Shown here one piece after another: positions 23,600 through 38,400 of a DNA stretch of 64,000 bases. Positions within the stretch are counted from its first letter, which is position 1. Every line of letters starts with the position of its first letter. This stretch comes from Eutrigla gurnardus (lineage: Eukaryota > Chordata > Actinopteri > Perciformes > Triglidae), in assembly GCA_963514095.1 (NCBI GenBank), contig OY741271.1, positions 10,072,495 to 10,136,494 of the forward strand, read 5' to 3'. Made by a program: the position numbers and the translations under genes. The notes beneath the pieces were generated by a model. That model ran no database searches. It saw nothing but the letters and a program-made list of their open reading frames with translations, and was not told the origin of the DNA.

Positions 23600-23730
23600 A
23601 CCATGATAGCGAACTAGATAGCTGTTTCAAGTCATTCGTTATGATATTTACGTTTATCACAATGATGGAAATTCACCGCGATCAATTGTGAGTTTTTTTA
23701 TGGAGATTCCTGATAAAATCCAGGCGTAAC
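23600..23730 (+). mobile_element. Fragment of an hAT-like MITE (right half)
   Basis: It shares GA(A/G)CTAG-(T/C)AGCTGTTTCAAGT, GATATTTA and a GATCAA-TTGTGAGT block with 55523-55585 in the same orientation. The copy at 55.35 kb carries the left end TAGGCATGGGATGAC. This fragment lacks a left end. Confidence 0.5.
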
Positions 23731-26700
23731 GGCGAGACTGTCTGTCAACTGTCTTAATTTGTCTGAGGGCATATTGGTGTCCATCAGGGATTTTTTTTTA
23801 TATTTTGCAAACTGTGAAGCAGGTTTGCCTCGGTGTTGTCCTGAATGTACGCTGTAGTTGGGTTTTTCAACGTTAAAACAAATCTGTGCTGCTCTCAGAT
23901 TTAGATGATCCCTTGTTACGACCCCTTGTCAGAGACGGAGGCTCAGGCTTAGTGGAAGAATGCTTTGAACTAACAGGAAATGTGTAAGGATGTCCAGATC
24001 AAGTTTTCTTTTGGAGTTCCTTCTGAATAATAATGATCATGATGCTTCTCTTCATTTAAATGTTGTCGATAGCTGACACTGGTAAACAGTGGTAAACAGT
24101 GGCATGTAATCATAACATGTTATCTAACTGAAGCATGTTGGCTTACAGGTAAGCAACACTATAGCATACAGCCTTCACTTATGTCAGTTTTCTTTCAATA
24201 CTGTAGATAAACAAATATAGACAGTATGATAACCTTCAGTTTGAATACACCTGTATACCATTTTCAACCTTATTTATTTGCTAATCTCTTTATATGATGA
24301 AACTAAATTTTAGCTTGGCGAATGCAGCCCCTGGAATTCACTGTCATGCAAACACAGGAGATAAAATTAAAGTAGAGTGACAACAGCAATAATCTCACTC
24401 TTGGATAAAACACATAAACATATTATGTTTGTGTGTTTTTTTTTCTTTTTGCCTCCATCTTTTGTTGTAAGTTGCTGCAGTATTTCTGCTCTGCACCACT
24501 GTCTGTCATTCAAACAGCTCACTACTCACTACTACTGTTATCTTTTCTCTTGAATTTTCCCCATTGTCTGTCAAACCATGGTGTTCGTTCTAACCAGTTT
24601 CTCTTCTGCACATTTCAAACAAAACCCATCCCTCCCGTAGGAAAGACCCACCAGACACCAGGTGTTCGCTGTGGCAAAATGTGTAAGGCTTTCATGAGCA
24701 GGCCAGAGGTCGAATCACCGTTGTGAACAGTAAGTCGGTAACGGACAGGAGGAACTGTTTTACATTTGTCTGCTTTGTGACATTTACAGGGATTACTCCT
24801 TTTTTGTAATTATTCCTTCATTCCTACACCCCAGTCTCCTCCTCTCCTCCTCCCTCTTTATTGTGGACGTGCTAAACGGGGGCTAATGGATTCCTTATGA
24901 GGCGTAATTGTGTAGCTACAACAAATATAATAGAGGCTCTGGTGTGATTAGGTCTCATTTGAAGCCCCCTGAGGGGCTTGGTGAGATAAATGTCAAAAAC
25001 AGCCACAACAGCTGGAAAAAAACCCTGATCTCTCTCTCTATGCCTATATCTTTGTGTACAGAGACATCAGGGTTCAACGTGTTTTTCTTTTTGTCACTTG
25101 CACAGTTGGGTCAGAAGTCGATTTTGACTTGCCCTTGTACACATTGCTTTATTTATTAGCGGTTATCAAATAACAAAGACCAGTGTTAATTATAGAGCCA
25201 GACTATAATATCTAAATCTGTGATACTGACCTATCCCAGATTTAGACGGCGAATATGCCGTCTGATATGCAGCGATACCAACGTGTTCATTTCAGAATGT
25301 AGTTCAATAACAATGCTTCTGTCGAGCGTACATGTTTACCCTGCTGCCGTTATGGCCTTCCCTCATAGTGAGTGCACATGCACTATGGTCACAAGTATGT
25401 GTTCATGACAAGGAATTCACAGCAATAATATCACTAATGGTGAAAACTATGTTACATTACAAACACTGATGAATGTAAAATGTATATTTTGGAACATAAA
25501 TCAGCAAATTTAACAAACAAAGTGGTCCAGCACTCGGGCCTTGTTGGCATGATGGGAGATGTGGTCCGTCCCTATTGCAGCAATACTCATTCACTCACTG
25601 CAGCTGAGCAGACCCGGTGTCTTCAGTCTAAGATTCTATTGTGAAATACAATAGGAAGTTTAATGAACACTGAACAATGACCACATCATTTTCCTAATAC
25701 AATCCTGTCCCTGACAACAGTCAGGTTACTCATGCTTATCACATCTGTTTGCTGTGTTGGAAAATGGCGAGGTAGTTGGCCAGCCAGTAACGTAGCAGAT
25801 TGAACTCGACAGCGTGGTGGCGGTTGAGGCAGAAGGCTCAAACGCACTGAAAGATATTGATGCTCCTACGGCGCACTGCAGGCATCACATTTGAAATGGA
25901 AACCTCACAGAGACGGCAGTATTTTAGGATGAGGTTGCTATTCGAGTAACATTTGTATATTATAGATAGTCAGACACCCCTTAACGGCTCATCTTTTAAA
26001 TGATTAAAATGAGTGATGTAGAATTGCTGACACGCTATCCACGAGTGTGTGAACCGGTGAAAGTGACAGAAATAGTTTATTTTATAAAACATCGTCCTCT
26101 GGGCAAATATCTGTAGCTTTTCATTCATTTGAGTTCTCTCCAAAGAGCTACGGCGGCTGCAGAAAGAACGGCTTTGGTCCTCATTTGACGCTCCAAAATC
26201 TGGACAAGGTCAAAGAGGAGGAATCAGAGCAGTTTGATAAAGTTTGTAGTTTGTGTTTAGTAATTAAAACAATAGCTCATAACCTAACTATAAAGATAAA
26301 TTCATAATTTGTAAAGAAAATGGAGCTATTCAGAATTAAATGCAAGCTTTACAGAAATGTTACAGATAGACAGACTATGCAGATAAGCTGTGTTTCCTGC
26401 ATTATAACTTACCCCTGATGGATTGGTAGTATTTAGGATTGTAGAACTGAGGGGGGCTTGTGAAGAAGAATGTGTTTTATGTTGTATAGACTTGCCCCAC
26501 ACCACCCATTACCACATTCTTTGCAGTTAAATCTGGCTTTATTGTTATTACATTACATCACTTCCAGCAAACGTCACAGAGAACAACTAGAATCTGTTTT
26601 AACTGAATACTCTCAGGTCTAACTCGGCTAAAAACACACAATCCATTGGCGCGTTAACGTGTCGTTGACTATCGAGTCTGTTTGTAAACAACATTAACCT

Positions 26701-26950
26701 TCACTTTACCTGTCTGTCCTCTGCTGCACTCTGTGTGTGTGTGTGTTTGTGTGTGTTTATGTGTGTGGAGAATCTCCAACGCACTCGGTGAAACACGAGA
26801 GCAGAGGATATTAATGATGTGTGAAATTTTAACAGCGGTGCATGAATATAGGGGAAACACTGGCCATACTTTAGATTACATGTTGATGGTGGTCTGGTTT
26901 TCTCTGCTTTTAAGGCAATAGCGCAACTACTGTAAAACGCAAACATACCG
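23731..26950. other. Non-coding stretch with two notable sites
   Basis: No gene supported. 24840-25060 has homeodomain-like TAAT words and looks like a possible conserved regulatory block, but nothing in a single sequence can show conservation. A ZNF143-like motif lies at 25547-25565. A short GT tract lies at 26732-26765. Confidence 0.35.
25547..25565 (-). promoter_or_regulatory. ZNF143/STAF-like binding motif
   Basis: GCATGATGGGAGATGTGGT is the reverse complement of a near match to the SBS consensus ACTACAATTCCCA-AATGC. Such sites normally lie within about 100 bases of a start site, and no promoter is evident here. Sequence match only. Confidence 0.3.
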
Positions 26951-26970
26951 TTTAACGATACCCAGCCCTA
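26951..26970 (-). mobile_element. hAT-type terminus (one end only)
   Basis: TTTAACGATACCCAGCCCTA reads TAGGGCTGGGTATCG on the minus strand, matching the style of hAT ends at 60293 and 62528. The partner end was not found, so the element is truncated or degenerate. Confidence 0.45.
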
Positions 26971-29410
26971 ACGGCTTTGAGCAATATGTTTATGATGCAT
27001 TCATTCAGGGATAGCATCTATCCACGTTATACTGAAATATTAAAGTACAAATTGAATTGGCTGTTTATTGCACAGATCTGAGAGTCAGCCCTTCACATAA
27101 TGCTCCTCAGCATCCATTTTGCCTGTCAGGTAGACTTGAGATAAAGCACGGGTCCACTTCTGATTTAGCACGGCCCGAGATCTGCTTAAATGCTGAACAA
27201 GTGACCAAAATCGCCATTAGTCTGTCTTTGCAGCTGTAACACTTAAAACTGTGTTTGTGTCTAAACCTTTTTTTTTTTTTTACTTTAAAGATATAGTGGA
27301 TGGCTGAAAATGTATTTTTGTATGAACTATAGGACTTTGTGCTGGCACAGGGGCCGTGACAGAATCAATTGCAACATAGCCGTCCCCTTGCTACCCCTGA
27401 TCCCACACAAATCACATTTTTTAGAGCTTTGTTATTTGCATCACATTTAATGGCTTGCATGCACAGTAGGCTGAAATATAATTTTGGATATTTAATGGAT
27501 TCAGCCACTGATGTATTCACCCTATGGCTCCAACTGTACTCCACTAAGTAAATCTAAATATAGCCCAGTGAAATGAGACATTTGGCAAAAACAACCCGGT
27601 AACATTTAGTTCATGCAACCTGTGCTGTATGACGTGATGGAATAGTCTTGGGAAAAAGCTTTGAAATCTTACCGTCAAAAACATTTCCCATGTCATACAA
27701 GCGCAGGCCTTTTAACAAGAAGCAATCAAAGTCTGCCCGTGTTTTTGAAAATGCACAGCTCATTCATTGACTTTGATTTGGTTTAACTGGAATCAGACTA
27801 CCAAACTCCAGGCTAAAGATATTTCCATAAGAAGCCAGAAGTGTATTGCAACAAACGGTGCCTTCTGTGTTTCCATTGATTTAAAGTGAGGCTTTTTAAT
27901 TAGACTGATGTTAGGTGAGAGCTTACTTGGACGTGTTTTACTGCCACACCAAAAGCACGACTGGCTCATTAGTGCAGCACTCATTAAACCTGGGAGGGAG
28001 GGAGGGAGAGAGAGGGGGAGAGAGAGAGAGGGAGAATATGTATGAGGTTGGTTAATTTCAGTATTTCCACATGCTTGTTGTCCATGCTTTGTCTTGGCTG
28101 ACAGTAGTCCAACACACCTACCGCCTCACACTTAGCTTCTGTAACACAAACTCCTTTAACTGCCTGTGACGTGAAATGTTCGATTCAATTTAAAGTTTTG
28201 TATTTTCAACCTTTAGAGTGAACCAGACAAGCTCTTTTCCTCCGTTTCAACACGGTGACAAATGGGAAAGAAATCACTTTTGCTCTTTTAATAATATTCT
28301 CCAAATAGGCAGTGTTCACATTTCTTGACATTGCAGAGAATAACGCCAGAGTGAGAAGGAAACATAAAACACAAGTAAATGAAATTCAGCTTCTGTCTCC
28401 TTCTAGCTCACTCTTTCTGCGTCTGTCTGTGGAGGCCCAGTTTAAGGGGCTCACACTGAGCTACTAACCCTTCACAACCTCTTTTTTTCCCTCTTTCATT
28501 CCTCATTCTCTCTTTCCCGATGCTACTGTAGCACAGAGAGGGAGAGACAAGCCCACACAGGGGGATTGGTTGTACCTCAACAGGCCCCCCACAGAAGGCT
28601 CCGCCCCTCTCATCCTGTCATCCTGTTTGTGGGACAATTAGTCATCCTAAAATGTGTGTGCAAGCAGCGTGTTCTGCTGCTTGCACACACACGCTCTAAA
28701 TGCAGTCGATATCCTTTTATTACTATTGGCATAAATATTTCATGCCTCGCTCACTGTCCTTCTCTCACTTCTTCTCGCTGCCTGCATCCGTTTGACACGT
28801 GTACATATTACACACACCACGGATCCAGTGTAAATGCAGAACAGCAGGCCCAAGCCGACAGGACAGAGCATGTTTTAGCTTAGAGCTATAACATTTTCAG
28901 TCTCGCTCGCTCCCTCTTTCAGTGTTTGGACCTCAGACTTGGAAAGGAGTAAATGATATCTGACATTTACTCATTGTGTAAATGTCTCTCTTTTTTTATT
29001 ATTTCTTTTGCACTTTTAAAAACTCCAAATTGTATCTAAAATGGATAAAGATGTGACAAAATGGTGGCAGCCTGGAGATCTGTTCACACATTTTCGCCTT
29101 TTTTCTCATGCTGTTTGTTTATGTTTCATCATTTACTGCAGATGAGCTAGATTTGACAGCTTTATGTCTGGTTTTGGATTCATAATAGGTCTTCAAGCCT
29201 GGCCAAATGTCCTCTTTGTCAATCTATTAAACCAGGAGAAGGCCTGGCTCAGTCTTAATGTCTCTTTTTGTGCTTTTATGTATTGCAGCTCTTCTACTCT
29301 GCTCGACCTACCAGTGCTTTAATTCGTTACAAATACAAAACAAAATGATTCATCCAGTTTACACCACAATATTCCCTCTTTCCCTCACTTTATCTTGTCT
29401 CTTTTCAACC

Positions 29411-29441
<31 letters not shown>

Positions 29442-30839
29442 TACCTCCTCCTCTGCTTATTGGTTAACGTGTCATGTCTTTCTCCACTTTGCATTATCAG
29501 GAAACACAGGTACAGCATATGAAAAATGCAGGGAAATTCGGCTTTACTGACTTGATAATCCTGCTCAGATTCATGTCCTGGTTGATTTGAGGATTTGGTG
29601 CTGAGGGCACATGGCGAGTTTATTTCTGTGCAGAATGCAGTCTGTACATACTGTACATACTGTGGCATGTACAGTAGTGTTACATAAAGGTTCAGTTCAA
29701 CAAGCTCTCCTATATTTACTAAAACCACAGTTTAGGTGATGTCAAAGTCCGTATCATTGATTATATTGTAACTTAATACAATGATGTATAAAAATGTGTA
29801 ATATTTTTAGGTTTGTTGAAACGCTGAATCTACACTGCATTGTTAGCTATAAGCTGTATGATAACAGGTGAATATAAATTGCTTTGTCATGTAATAACAC
29901 ATCCTAATTTAGCTGAACGTTTTCATTTTTGAATGAAGTTTCTACGTTGAAAAATGCAGGAGGAGTAACATGATGAAAAAACTGCCGGATGAATAATATT
30001 AATAAATGGCATGTTTGAGCGAAGAAGAAGTATGTTGTGAATGCGTCCAGTATTCACCCCAATTCTATTGATGATACTGTTATTTCACGTCAAAGCCATG
30101 ATTATATCTAGGTTATAATACCAGGTCTGTTTAAGACATAAATGGGATTATTGATTTAATTTAATCTTGATCAAAATACAACAAATTGCAGCATGGATAT
30201 TTATTTGTAATTAAGTTCAAATGAAATGAGGCTGAATTTTCAGAAAAACATGAGAAATGGACATGCAGCAATGTTGGTCTTATTTTCTGACTTAGATTTA
30301 TCTTGACATTCTTCTTGCCTTTATGACATAAGCCTCAGGTGGTCAAAGTAAGTGTTATTTGCATGCTCATCAAGATTTTAATTGATACACAATGGGTTTA
30401 ATGCAACACAGATTTTCCTGGTTTTTCTTTTTTCGTTTGCTTTTTGTTACTAAATTGGTCTAAAATCTAATTCCTGGTAGCAGTAAAGCCTTAATTTGCC
30501 TTTAAACATTCTGTCTCGTTCTTCTTACGGTCTGTGTCTGCCTCATTTCCTTCTGTTGTCGTTCGCCCTTCTTCCTCTCCTCCACTGACAGCATTTTGCT
30601 CTTGTTATTCTCTTCCCCCTCCTTTTTTCTTTTTGCATACTAGGTTTTTTCCCTTGTTATGGTTTTTCTGTGTTTTTTTTAGTTTATTTTTTTACTTCTG
30701 CTGTGCGCGGTATTATGTAGCCTTTAAGACGGTTTGCTTTTGGCAGGAGCTGGAAACTGTTTGGGTCAGATTTGTTGTAGTGCTACACTGATCGTGGCTT
30801 GTGTATACCCCAGAGAAGGAAAAACACTGCGATACACAT

Positions 30840-30874
<35 letters not shown>

Positions 30875-31709
30875 GCCCATGACCATGCTTTCCTTTCTTT
30901 AGACTAGACATGGCATCTTTTACACACCAACGTAGTTTGCTAGGTTGCATGATGAATTTATGAATACTAATGAATAATTTTGCCGTGGCAAACCTTCAAT
31001 CATCGTTATAAAGATAGACGATGTGGGCGAAATCTTTGTGGTCCCGGGAACCAGCTGTTTTCTGTTTATTTCCCACCACGAAACGTATGTCTTGTTCTTC
31101 AGTGTGCCGATTTTCACTTTGTTGCCATTTTAAGAGTTTAAGCATATTATAATGATTATCAGGGTAATATAAATGGTCATGTCGTCACATATCTAAATGC
31201 AACACTATCCGCTATACTATTCATTCATCCGTTCCTTCCAAATAATCCAGCCACGTAACCTTTCATGAAATGAAATCACACTCTTTAGCATCCTCCTTAC
31301 CCCTGAATATAAAACATATTACAAAAGTGCCATTTAAAAATGTAGTGAGATGAACAACAGAAGTAATCCTGTCCAATTGTAAACCACAGGACAAATGTGC
31401 ATATCACACTTCAGGATATTCTCTTCATAATGATAAATCATAGAGATACAAAATGGGGTATATTGATATTATGCAAAAGTAGCACATTTAAAGCCATATG
31501 TCATATCTCCTTTTAAAAAAACTTTACTTTATGCTTACTTTGATGTTCAGTGTCAGATGTATTTAATTACTTTGAGTTTGATTCATTTCCAGATTTATGC
31601 ATTTATTTAAATATGTATGACTTAGACTCCGTTCTAAAGTTATCCCGTTCGTAATAATGTCAAAGGTTAATTTAGCATGAAGTAGAATTTTTGTTCCCTG
31701 TGATATGGA
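26971..31709. other. Long non-coding stretch
   Basis: No gene supported. Simple-sequence runs: a GGGA/GA-rich tract 27993-28032, GT 29410-29437, CA 30842-30871. A perfect hairpin lies at 28653-28691 (separate entry). Confidence 0.4.
28653..28691. repeat. Perfect 16-bp inverted repeat with 7-base loop
   Basis: TGTGTGTGCAAGCAGC (28653-28668) is the exact reverse complement of GCTGCTTGCACACACA (28676-28691), with GTGTTCT between. It can form a short stable hairpin or cruciform. The stem is too short for a typical microRNA precursor, and I recognise no known mature sequence. Confidence 0.85.
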
Positions 31710-31730
31710 CCCCCCCCCCCCCCCCCCCCC
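31710..31730. repeat. C21 homopolymer
   Basis: Twenty-one consecutive C in AT-rich sequence. Confidence 0.95.
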
Positions 31731-34559
<2,829 letters not shown>

Positions 34560-34740
34560 TTTTACAGTTTAGAGTCTCACAGATTGAGGAGAGAAGCTGC
34601 TCTAAAGTCTGGTGGTACGACAGCTGATACTGCTGTGTTTCTTGCCAGAGGGCAGTAGGGTGAACAGGCTGTTCCGTCTTTTAGTATCCTTTGGGCTCTT
34701 CGCAGGCACCTCTTCTCACCAATCTCACTGATGTAAGTGG
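34560..34740 (+). repeat. Possible LINE-derived fragment
   Basis: GAGGAGAGAAGCTGCTCT, GTCTGGTGGTACGACAGC, TTGCCAGAGGGCAG and GGGTGAACAGGCTGTTCC follow the word order of a common fish retroposon in which these phrases are nearly fixed. Family not determined. Confidence 0.4.
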
Positions 34741-37371
34741 ATACCATTGAGTACTAACTAGTAAAAAATATTGTCAAATATATAAAGTGAACGTTTTTTT
34801 TAATTTTAAGTAAATTAAATACAACGTTATACAGTAAATTAAAGCACCCAACAGTATAAAAATAAAATGAGCTTTACCTCAATCAGCTACAACATTAAAA
34901 TGCCTCTTACATTTTACTGCATCAATAAAAATAAATGAATGCAACTATGATATATAATGTGACAAACCCCTTATGGCCGGACAATGAGTACATTTATCCT
35001 TTAAGTAGACATTGTCTTGATGTACTGTAATACTTTAACCAAAGAAACATTTTGAATGCAGTAGTAGTTTTAATTAAGTAAAAGATCTCAGTAATTACTA
35101 ACACCACTGGTATTAATCAATGGCACTAGGTCAGTCTACTCTCTCCCTGCTGTACTTTGATCATCCGTAGTGTTGAAACCTCTCGTTGTCTCTCCCTCCC
35201 CACCAACATGCTACTCTCTCTCTGTATTTTGCTTTTTTTTAAGCCCAGTTCAAAACAGCTAAGTGGATCGTTTTCGTAAAGTTTTCCGCCACTGCGTACA
35301 TGTGAATCATGCATTTTGCGTTTACTTAGTCTAAGCTCCCGCGCAAACCAGGTGCGTGCCCGTGATACAAGTGAACGGAACGAGCAGAAAACCATCCTCA
35401 TGAGGGAGCATTTCAGCACTGCATGTACACATATGGTCCAACGAGCACAGGGTTGCGACAAGTGCGACTCTCCTTACGCACTCACAGCTGCTCAACGCTC
35501 ACTGGTCGAGTTCGCCTTTGAGGTGACGATGGATAGGCGGTGGGCGGCTGATGTCTCCATTCCATATGATGATCATGCACTCTCATGAATACGACCACGT
35601 GCAATTATAACTTGCATACTTTAAAAAAAACAGACTCATACCATGTGGTCGCAGTCTTTAACGTACTTTGTTACATTCTACCACTGCTTGAACAAGAACA
35701 CAGCGTTCTTCATAGAACAAGCCCCTTGATTTTGCTCCCAAAGTGCATCAGTTCCATTCGTTTAACTACAAAATGCTACTCCTACTGCAAAAATTGTCTT
35801 GGTTGTAATGCTGTGCATTATAGCCCCGGGCTTAAATATCACCCTTGTCTGACACCTTGCTTTCAGGTGAGTCACCGAAATGGGTAACCTAAGCCACAGA
35901 AACACAAGAGCACGGTGACCCACATGAATTTCAAACATAGTGGCACAGTTTGCTCCAGTATTAGTTTCAATGGGTAGTTTGGTTGTGACAGGGATGGAAA
36001 CATGAGGAGAAAAGCCCAGCATCTCACTGTGTGTTTCACTGCCCAGGAAGACGGCAGTCATTTGTAACCAAACCTTCCGTTTTCAATTCATCTACATCTT
36101 CGAGCTGAAGGCCTCCGGCTATCATCAGCTCCAGGGTGCCAGGAGACTGTGCTGCTGTTGATCCTCTGTGAAACATACTGTTGAGTATCTAGGCTATAAA
36201 ACTGTCAACGACATTTCTGTCCAACTTTCTGTGGCAGACATTACAATTTGTTTGTCAGCCAGACATGAAAAAGAAATGTTTTTTGATTAGATAGGGCAGG
36301 TTTTGCTGTGTGATGGCATGTCTTTCATTGTTTTTGTCTATTTGCTCGAGCATATTAGTTTTGAATTGATATGGACTAATCAGCGTTATATCACAAACCG
36401 GGGTTGTGATATCACATCCATATTGGGTTAATGGTAAAGGACTTGTTATCCTTTAATTATGTATAGTTTTATGAATTTTATGACAATGCAGCAGGACAAT
36501 GATACTCAACACACAGCAAAAACCAGCCAGTGACCTTTTATTTCTATTGTGGCCAAACAGTGGAATGTTTTTGACTGGTCAAGTTGGGTCACCTGACCTC
36601 AGTACAACAGAATGTGTTTTCACTCACTGCAAAGCAAAGCTGAAAAAACAGGGAGTTAAGGTACCTGGTAGAGTGTTACATGGAAGGATTAACACATTTC
36701 GGAGAGGATGCATTATACAGACTTATAAAAATACATTGACACAAAATGTCTGTGTCTATATATATATTCTTTATTCGTTACCTTTCTAAGGTACTGCACA
36801 AATCTTGTTGGAAGGAAACCCAGTGATATGCAGTCAGGGTAAGATAGTGGCTTTCAGCCGCCATCATCCAGGCTTAGAGGCCCCTTGGCTGGCTGGGAGC
36901 CAGGGGCAGCAGGGAGGTGAGTTATTTTAATTCACCTTAGCCGGGAAAGGAAATTGTTTGCACCAGAGTGGGGCAAACAATGGAAACAACTTTTGTGACT
37001 GTGCATATGCCATCGGACAGAACTAATCCAGCAGAGGACAACTAAAACAATCCGCGTTGTATCATAAAGCCTGTGTGGTCTGAGAAGCTGCAAAAAACAC
37101 AGAAACAGAGTTGCAAATTAAAAGACGCTAAATGCTTTGGAGAAATTACAGTATTGTAAATGAAGTGCCTAATATTGACACAGGAAATTATGACTTGATG
37201 GCAAATGCATCACTATGACCAGTCCAAAAAAACCTTGATGGTACCTGGTATCCCCTTTCACTGTGATGTTTTCTGTCATTGACTCAGGGGCTTCTACATA
37301 GATATTTCCAAGCATTGATGGTTTCCCTTGTCACCACTTTCTTTTTAAAAAAGACTTCTCTAGTTCGTCCG
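34741..37371. other. Unassigned non-coding DNA, including a CpG-rich block
   Basis: 35270-35590 is richer in CpG and has frames on both strands (35126-35461 minus, 35316-35588 plus) without recognised domains; it may be an unnamed interspersed repeat. 36840-37000 is GC-moderate and non-coding. No gene supported. Confidence 0.35.
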
Positions 37372-37584
37372 GAGGCCTGTACTATGAAGCGAGTTCAACA
37401 TACCCAGGGTATCTTTCAGTTATTCAGCTTAAGTAACCCTAACAAAGGCAATCGGAGATAAGCGGTCACATGATGCTGGTTATCAACTCGTTAAGTCAAC
37501 CCAGGGTTTCCCTTTCCAACTATGAGCGCGTGCACATAAAAGAGGCGGGGTTTGCAGCATTTGACCAATCACAAACATGGATCA

Positions 37585-38054
37585 GCAGAGCGGCATATTT
37601 CACTTACGAGGAGCAAACCATAATCTTACAGAAATACAAAGTTAAACATATAATACAGGTAAAATGCAACAGTTTCATCTGCCAAATGCAGGAAAGACAG
37701 CTGGCAAAAACTCACCGACTGTGTGAATGCATTAATTAATAGACGTGTAATATGACTGCCCCATCATAAGGGAACTACTAGATCTGACTGATTAAATCAA
37801 TGTTTTAAGTGCGCTGATAGCTCAGTGGTAGAGTTACCGCCCCGTGCACCGAGGCTCCCTGCAGCGGCCCAAGGTACTCTCTCTTGCCCTTTTCTCTCAT
37901 GCTGTCCTCCCGCAATAAAAGGCCAAAAGGCTAAATGAATGTGTTGTTATGGCGTGGTGTCACAATATCAGCCTAATTCTTCAGGCTGTAATCCCGGCGG
38001 TGTAAAACGGACTTGGAAGCAAATAAAATAACTAGAAAAACATAATTCAAAGTG
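37585..38054 (+). pseudogene. Harbinger-type Myb/SANT-like protein remnant
   Basis: In Harbinger elements a Myb/SANT-like DNA-binding protein works with the DDE nuclease. The first piece reads AAYFTYEEQTIILQKYK then KHIIQ, the expected start of a SANT/trihelix fold. It then loses frame before the conserved end of the first exon near 37730. The second piece starts at 37985 after an acceptor-like TTCTTCAG and reads NPGGVKRTWKQIK, then a stop at 38027-38029, then LEKHNSK, ending at a good donor GTAAGT (38055). The intron donor near 37736 looks mutated, and the SINE sits in that intron. One frameshift, one stop and a lost donor make it non-functional. Confidence 0.55.
37808..37937 (+). repeat. 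tRNA-derived SINE, degraded copy
   Basis: A tRNA-like A box TAGCTCAGTGGTAGAG (37818-37833) is followed by CCGCCCCGTGCACCGAGGCT, a decayed B box region (GGCCCAAGGTACTC) and a CTCTCTTGCCC...GCAATAAAAGGC tail. Polymerase III would transcribe an intact copy; here the B box is eroded. It lies in the intron of the Harbinger SANT-like remnant. Confidence 0.65.
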
Positions 38055-38400
38055 GTAAGTAGGCTGTATGCTGACACAGATAAGTCATTCCCTCCGATGA
38101 GAATCTGGATCTCTCATATAAACATCGGTTTCAACACTAGCTCTCCTAAGAGACCTCACGATTTGCGCATTAAGCGTTTTTTTTTTCTTCTTTTCTCCAA
38201 GCACAGAGCCCCATGGGATCTTTTACAAATGCTGATACCGTTTTCCAAGAGAGCTGATTGGTCAATAGGCGGTGCTTTTCTACACGTTGATCTCTTATCG
38301 GGAACATAACCTGCTCTGGAACAGGTTAGCTCTGCGGTGTAAATTTCCAATGCTGCTGTACCGCGGTAACGGTAAGGTACAGCCCTCCGATCACTCCATT

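Larger units (their letters stand above)
37372..38400 (+). mobile_element. Degraded PIF/Harbinger-like DNA transposon
   Basis: It begins near GAGGCCTGTACTATGAAGC, close to Harbinger/ISL2EU-type ends of the GGGCCTGTACTACGAAG form, followed by ACCCAGGGTATC and GGTTATCAACTCGTTAAGTC. It contains two pieces of a Myb/SANT-like frame (37585-37739 and 37985-38054), then a 3' part with GAGCTGATTGGTCAATAGGC and GGAACAGGTTAGCTCTGC. No right-hand inverted end is visible, and no DDE nuclease frame is seen, so the copy is incomplete. A SINE lies inside it. Confidence 0.55.

Noticed and set aside
24636..24730. Possible exon reading GKTHQTPGVRCGKMCKAF
   Set aside because: The acceptor-like CCCGTAG and donor-like ACA|GTAAGT exist, but the frame closes immediately and the CGK-C-KAF pattern is not a complete zinc finger.
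26168..26978. ACGGCTTT at both ends as an 8-bp duplication for the hAT end at 26951
   Set aside because: Sequence next to the left copy has no resemblance to the TAGGGCTGGG terminus, so the match is probably coincidental.
35126..35588. Overlapping 90- and 111-codon frames as genes
   Set aside because: Opposite strands over the same CpG-rich block with no recognisable motif; more likely an unnamed repeat.
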